Positions 61,301 to 64,000 of a DNA stretch of 64,000 nucleotides are shown piece by piece (within the stretch, counting starts at the first letter, position 1; each line of letters opens with the position of its first letter). This DNA comes from Shouchella oshimensis (GTDB taxonomy: Bacteria; Bacillota; Bacilli; Bacillales; Bacillaceae_D), in assembly GCF_002019765.1 (NCBI RefSeq), contig NZ_KV917380.1, forward strand, positions 3,645,836 through 3,709,835, in the 5' to 3' direction. The position numbers were made by a program, and so were the translations under genes. The notes under the pieces were generated by a model. That model saw only the letters and a program-made list of their open reading frames with translations, was not told the origin of the DNA and did not search any database.

Positions 61301-63951
61301 AATTCCCATGGGTTCCTAACAATATCCCGCTCAACCGGACAAATCGTTCCCCCATACATGATTGGCCAGAATAACTCCCAAACAGACACATCAAAACAAC
61401 ATGATGTCTTCTGAGCGACTCGCTCACCACTTTGAAGCTGGAACACAGATTGATGCCATTTAATTCGGTTCATAAACCCTTCATGACTTAACATAACGCC
61501 TTTAGGTTTTCCTGTTGATCCAGATGTAAAGATAACTGCCATTACATCCTCACCACTCACGGGAACATCCAATGCTTCTCTGGAAAAAGTAGTCCAGTTC
61601 GTTTCATCAATGTCCACTTCACAAACGTTCTTTCCTTCGTTAAAAAGATGTCCGTTTCCTGATTTTTCAGTTATGACTACTTCAATAGCGGACTGACTGA
61701 TGATTTGTTCAATACGCTCTTTAGGATAAGCAGGATCGATCGGTACATATGCTGCTCCTGTCTTTAACACAGCCAACATAGCTAAATTCATATTTATTCC
61801 AGGTCCTACCATCACACCTACCCGATGACCTTTTGTAATGGAACGTTCGTTAAACAAATAGTGAGCCAATTGATTTGAACTTTCATTAAGGTATTGATAA
61901 GTAAAAAGCTTTTGATGATGAGCCACTGCAATAGCTGCCGGTGTCTTTTGACTCTGTTCTACAAACAAATGGAACGGAACCGCATCGTCTTTTTTATGGC
62001 TGCTCTTTCCATCTATCACTTGTACAATTTGATCCATTGTTCGTGCTTGAAATAATAATTTCCGATCAATCTGTTGAAAGGTTTGTTGCAATGTCATAAT
62101 GAGGCGGATACGTTCCAAAGAATCTAAGCCAAGGTCAAATTCTAAATCTAGGTGTAAGTCACTTTGATGGAGTTTTCGGTTAAGAATTCCTTCTAGCTTT
62201 TCAAGAACAAGCGTCACGTTTTCCGATGATAATGATTGAGGCTGAACATTCTCTGTCTGAAATGAATCCTCCTTTACACTCATGTTGCCGATTGACTTCA
62301 ACTGCTCAAGGAAATGGTCCATATGCTGTTCTATATAAGTTGAGCTAAAAAATCCACTATCATAATTCGCTGTAAAAACTAATTCCCCATTGAATTTCTC
62401 AACAACAAGATCAATGGCAGCAGGATTTGTGCACGTGTAGGCCTCATAGTCTTCAATGGATAATTCTCCATAGGTTTCTTTAAAATTCGTTTCTCCTACG
62501 TAAGATAAATATAAATTTGATTTCAAGCTTGAACGAACAAAGGCTTTTGTCTGTTCAGTCAATTCACCATTCATTAAACGAATGTCATCTTTAGCCATTT
62601 GTGCGGCTGTTAAAGCCTGTGCTCGGTCAATACCGTTCGTTAAAGCAAAAAGTAGTTCTTGTTGGATGTGTTGTACGGTTACATGTAGCGGTTCATTAAT
62701 AGCATTTTCTTGAAAAGTAAACGCAATATTTTGGGCAAATGTGCCGAACAAATGTGAAGCATCAATGTGAGGGTATGTCTTTCCACCTGTAGGGATATTA
62801 ATGGACACATTCCCTTTTTCAGATGATAACTGTTGGATCGTTTTTAAATAAGTCGCTAAAATAACTTCAAATAAAGTTGCGTTCAGTTGCTTCGATTGTT
62901 TCATTAAGAGGTGACTAGCGGGTAAGTTTAGTTTTCTTTTCATTACGTTTGTCTTTATATGGCTTTGTTCTTGAACATACAGTCGACTTTCCTCTTGTTC
63001 AAGTGGATTAAATACGTATTTTGCTCTTCCTTGCTTCTTTAGGAATGTTTTTAACTGATCGATTTCTATTTGCTCATTCCACTTGTTTAAGCTGTGAACA
63101 ACTTCATTATACTGATTGACCGTGATGACTTGGTCTTCATTTTCAATAAAGACACCAGCATCATGTTCCTCGTAGATTTCCAATAGCTCCTTAAGAAACA
63201 TTTGATTACTTAAGCCGTCTGAGATGACATGTACAATATGAAGCACGATGGTAAATTGCTGATTGCCTGTTTGTATGACCTTCAATCCGTGCAATGGCCA
63301 TATGGTCAAATCGACGGATGTATTTAAATAGCGTTCATACAATTGATGAAGCCATTGTTCCTTCCCTTTTTCGCTTAACTGTTGAATATCTTCAATCATT
63401 AATTCAGGAGGGGTACAATTAGAGACCGTACTCATCTCCATATTTTCAAAGCTACTTCCTGGTTTATTCATCTTAAACACTGCTTGAAGAGGCGGATAAC
63501 GCTTAATTAAAGCGGCCCAAGAAGACCAAAGCCGACCTAGATCCAACTGGCCGTTCATGGTAACGCTCGAACAGATAGATAAAGTCGAAACGGCTTGTTG
63601 TGAAATAAAAAATGGGTATTGGGCATTAGCAATGGTAATGGTTTGTTCAATTCCTACGTCTTGGAAGCTAGATTCTGCTTCTTCAGTATTTCGAAAAATG
63701 GTAACGATATCCTCTACAGTATCGAGCATAAGTAAGGTATCAAAAGGGTGATTCTTCTCAAATGTCATCAGCTGATCATCAGGTAATAGTGTCATTAATT
63801 CATTCATTAACGTAACCATTTTAATCGAGTCTAACCCCAAATCTGCTTCTAGGTACATATCCATTTCAAGATCTTCGACAACGTGTCCAGTTATTTTGGC
63901 TATTTTTTCGATCACAAGATTTGACTGTGATTGTATCTGCTTCGTGGTCAA
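58366..63951 (-). CDS. Hybrid NRPS: ACP-C-PCP-A(Ser)-C-SDR
   Basis: An 1861-residue protein with an unusual domain order. ACP 8-90 (GLDSIKM, Ser42); condensation-type domain 100-545 (VHVISDG); PCP 575-650 (GLDSLER, Ser611); adenylation domain 665-1155 (FTSGSTGKPKGVMLSHEG, NLYGPTEASID, YRTGDLG, NTNGKMDRGKL); second condensation-type domain 1160-1590 (GHHMISDV, the final Gly of the motif is Val); short-chain reductase 1605-1861 (ITGGGTGIGKA, YAASKHG). The A-domain pocket residues read D-V-W-H-L-S-L-I-D-K, the serine code. The N-terminal ACP would complete the KS-only last module of the PKS. No thioesterase. Start is a TTG at 63951 with GGAGGG six bases upstream. Confidence 0.92.
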   Translation of the reverse strand: MTTKQIQSQSNLVIEKIAKITGHVVEDLEMDMYLEADLGLDSIKMVTLMNELMTLLPDDQLMTFEKNHPFDTLLMLDTVEDIVTIFRNTEEAESSFQDVGIEQTITIANAQYPFFISQQAVSTLSICSSVTMNGQLDLGRLWSSWAALIKRYPPLQAVFKMNKPGSSFENMEMSTVSNCTPPELMIEDIQQLSEKGKEQWLHQLYERYLNTSVDLTIWPLHGLKVIQTGNQQFTIVLHIVHVISDGLSNQMFLKELLEIYEEHDAGVFIENEDQVITVNQYNEVVHSLNKWNEQIEIDQLKTFLKKQGRAKYVFNPLEQEESRLYVQEQSHIKTNVMKRKLNLPASHLLMKQSKQLNATLFEVILATYLKTIQQLSSEKGNVSINIPTGGKTYPHIDASHLFGTFAQNIAFTFQENAINEPLHVTVQHIQQELLFALTNGIDRAQALTAAQMAKDDIRLMNGELTEQTKAFVRSSLKSNLYLSYVGETNFKETYGELSIEDYEAYTCTNPAAIDLVVEKFNGELVFTANYDSGFFSSTYIEQHMDHFLEQLKSIGNMSVKEDSFQTENVQPQSLSSENVTLVLEKLEGILNRKLHQSDLHLDLEFDLGLDSLERIRLIMTLQQTFQQIDRKLLFQARTMDQIVQVIDGKSSHKKDDAVPFHLFVEQSQKTPAAIAVAHHQKLFTYQYLNESSNQLAHYLFNERSITKGHRVGVMVGPGINMNLAMLAVLKTGAAYVPIDPAYPKERIEQIISQSAIEVVITEKSGNGHLFNEGKNVCEVDIDETNWTTFSREALDVPVSGEDVMAVIFTSGSTGKPKGVMLSHEGFMNRIKWHQSVFQLQSGERVAQKTSCCFDVSVWELFWPIMYGGTICPVERDIVRNPWEFADWITKEQINVLHFVPSMFSEFINAIQSEEYEFKQLRWLLFSGEALPLPVIQKWQGVYGGKIGLANLYGPTEASIDVTCHIIPTSYDKEERAIPIGEPIDGVDVYILDEQRQHVATGRIGELYIGGIQVAKGYINNPEQTDERFIPNPFSTRSGDMLYRTGDLGSWREDGQIDYHGRTDSQIKIRGYRVELGEIEAHLNALPNVMESAVLANETQTEHIKLIAYVVGNEKEHRQMINSLKETLPDYMLPHRFIWRDRLPKNTNGKMDRGKLKTDLIHLPLMPAQKWLIDYFDFPYAWTGYTQFVYKRELDRDVFNQALRQLTNQNEALRTVFSKDSGEWKQQILNEPLEIGCDFLDLTGLSDESVKPIMSEKIQQSIKELSIQQWPLWKVVVIKNQSERYHMAFIGHHMISDVITNQLLFKEMWLLYSQLLTGAVIPEKEASYQDFLQFLDEMKREHKEEYEHYWKEKLIQSRQNGCFSLPPDKEGTNDEGSARIKQFVVSKEQTKQLMGKAKKTYKTKMYPLLVAPLYQMLKDVTGESVITVSHRVHGRDFGNGKTFMNTAGNFAVNFPLPLQIGKGDSWERRIQLVKDELEQVPLTGVSYDLIAEQLPKSTYPDVHLTSIRANYLGNRDVGALSIFEMDPTQMDQRFSSATQNRTCMLEFFFFVESGELKLEIEYSKNLYDENTIETYGRAYMDRLEDLMDSLDQSPTNQGNTIQLMSKEMENKVVLITGGGTGIGKAIAERMAAAGAQIIIASRNQPQLKRTVNDLKVYGGNPASYEVDVTKMAHATQLMKEIVERYGQIDVLVNNAGITKMGLMEQIPHEDWLNIIQVNLIGTYTMSVAALPYMKEQAYGKIINLGSDSSLIGYPLMTAYAASKHGVLGLTRSLAEEVKASGIQVNAVCPAFVDTDMTPAAMRKDAIPTSQVAEVVQFLSSERSNGITGEEIKVYGKQDMNWFGSKQIPMIQAMLNRKEPMQG

Positions 63952-64000
63952 AACATTCCCTCCTTCGTTATCTTAAGGATGAGCATACCGTTTTTATGTT

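Noticed and set aside
1-64000. tRNA or rRNA genes
   Set aside because: No cloverleaf-type sequence with a T-arm GGTTCGAATCC pattern and no rRNA segment was noticed on either strand by eye.

Overview
The window looks like the chromosome of an AT-rich, spore-forming, probably alkaliphilic or haloalkaliphilic member of the Bacillaceae. Evidence is a gerA-type germinant receptor operon, a high-alkaline-type subtilisin, an rbsRKDACB operon in Bacillus order, strong Shine-Dalgarno sites, several sigma-A-like promoters and a complete comQXPA quorum-sensing locus. Species assignment is inference only.

Left part (1-12.4 kb). The edge cuts an IS110-family transposase whose upstream end may encode a bridge RNA. 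Then come an isochorismatase-family hydrolase, a thiamine-binding-type protein, a methyltransferase, the germination receptor operon and an EamA exporter. A clear yybP-ykoY (Mn2+) riboswitch with terminator precedes a 39-residue basic peptide and a small protein-kinase-like gene. A VOC/SnoaL-like pair, a dicarboxylate symporter, several small unknown genes, a GNAT gene with a structured leader, a DnaA-box cluster and csaA follow.

Middle (12.4-35.9 kb). This holds a strongly acidic subtilisin, a SRAP-family protein lacking its expected catalytic residues, glycerol dehydrogenase, the ribose operon with its operator, a three-gene operon of unknown role, housekeeping enzymes, a MITE-like repeat, two YibE/F membrane proteins, the TcyP cystine transporter, and a copA-X-copZ copper operon with a CsoR-like operator inside its promoter.

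Right part (35.9-64 kb). A comQ-comX-comP-comA locus (including a 56-residue ComX precursor) sits next to an Sfp-type phosphopantetheinyl transferase and a discrete acyltransferase-like, probably acyl-hydrolase, protein. To the right is a large leftward biosynthetic run: a serine-activating NRPS of unusual domain order with a fused reductase, an MFS exporter, a 3028-residue FAAL-ACP-KS-AT-KR-ACP-KS-(decayed AT) PKS, and a membrane acyltransferase, followed by an MMPL transporter with a two-component system. The reading offered is an acyl-polyketide-serine metabolite made by an orphan hybrid line, activated by the Sfp homologue and possibly controlled by the adjacent pheromone system. The control link and the product are inference; the cluster may continue beyond 64 kb.
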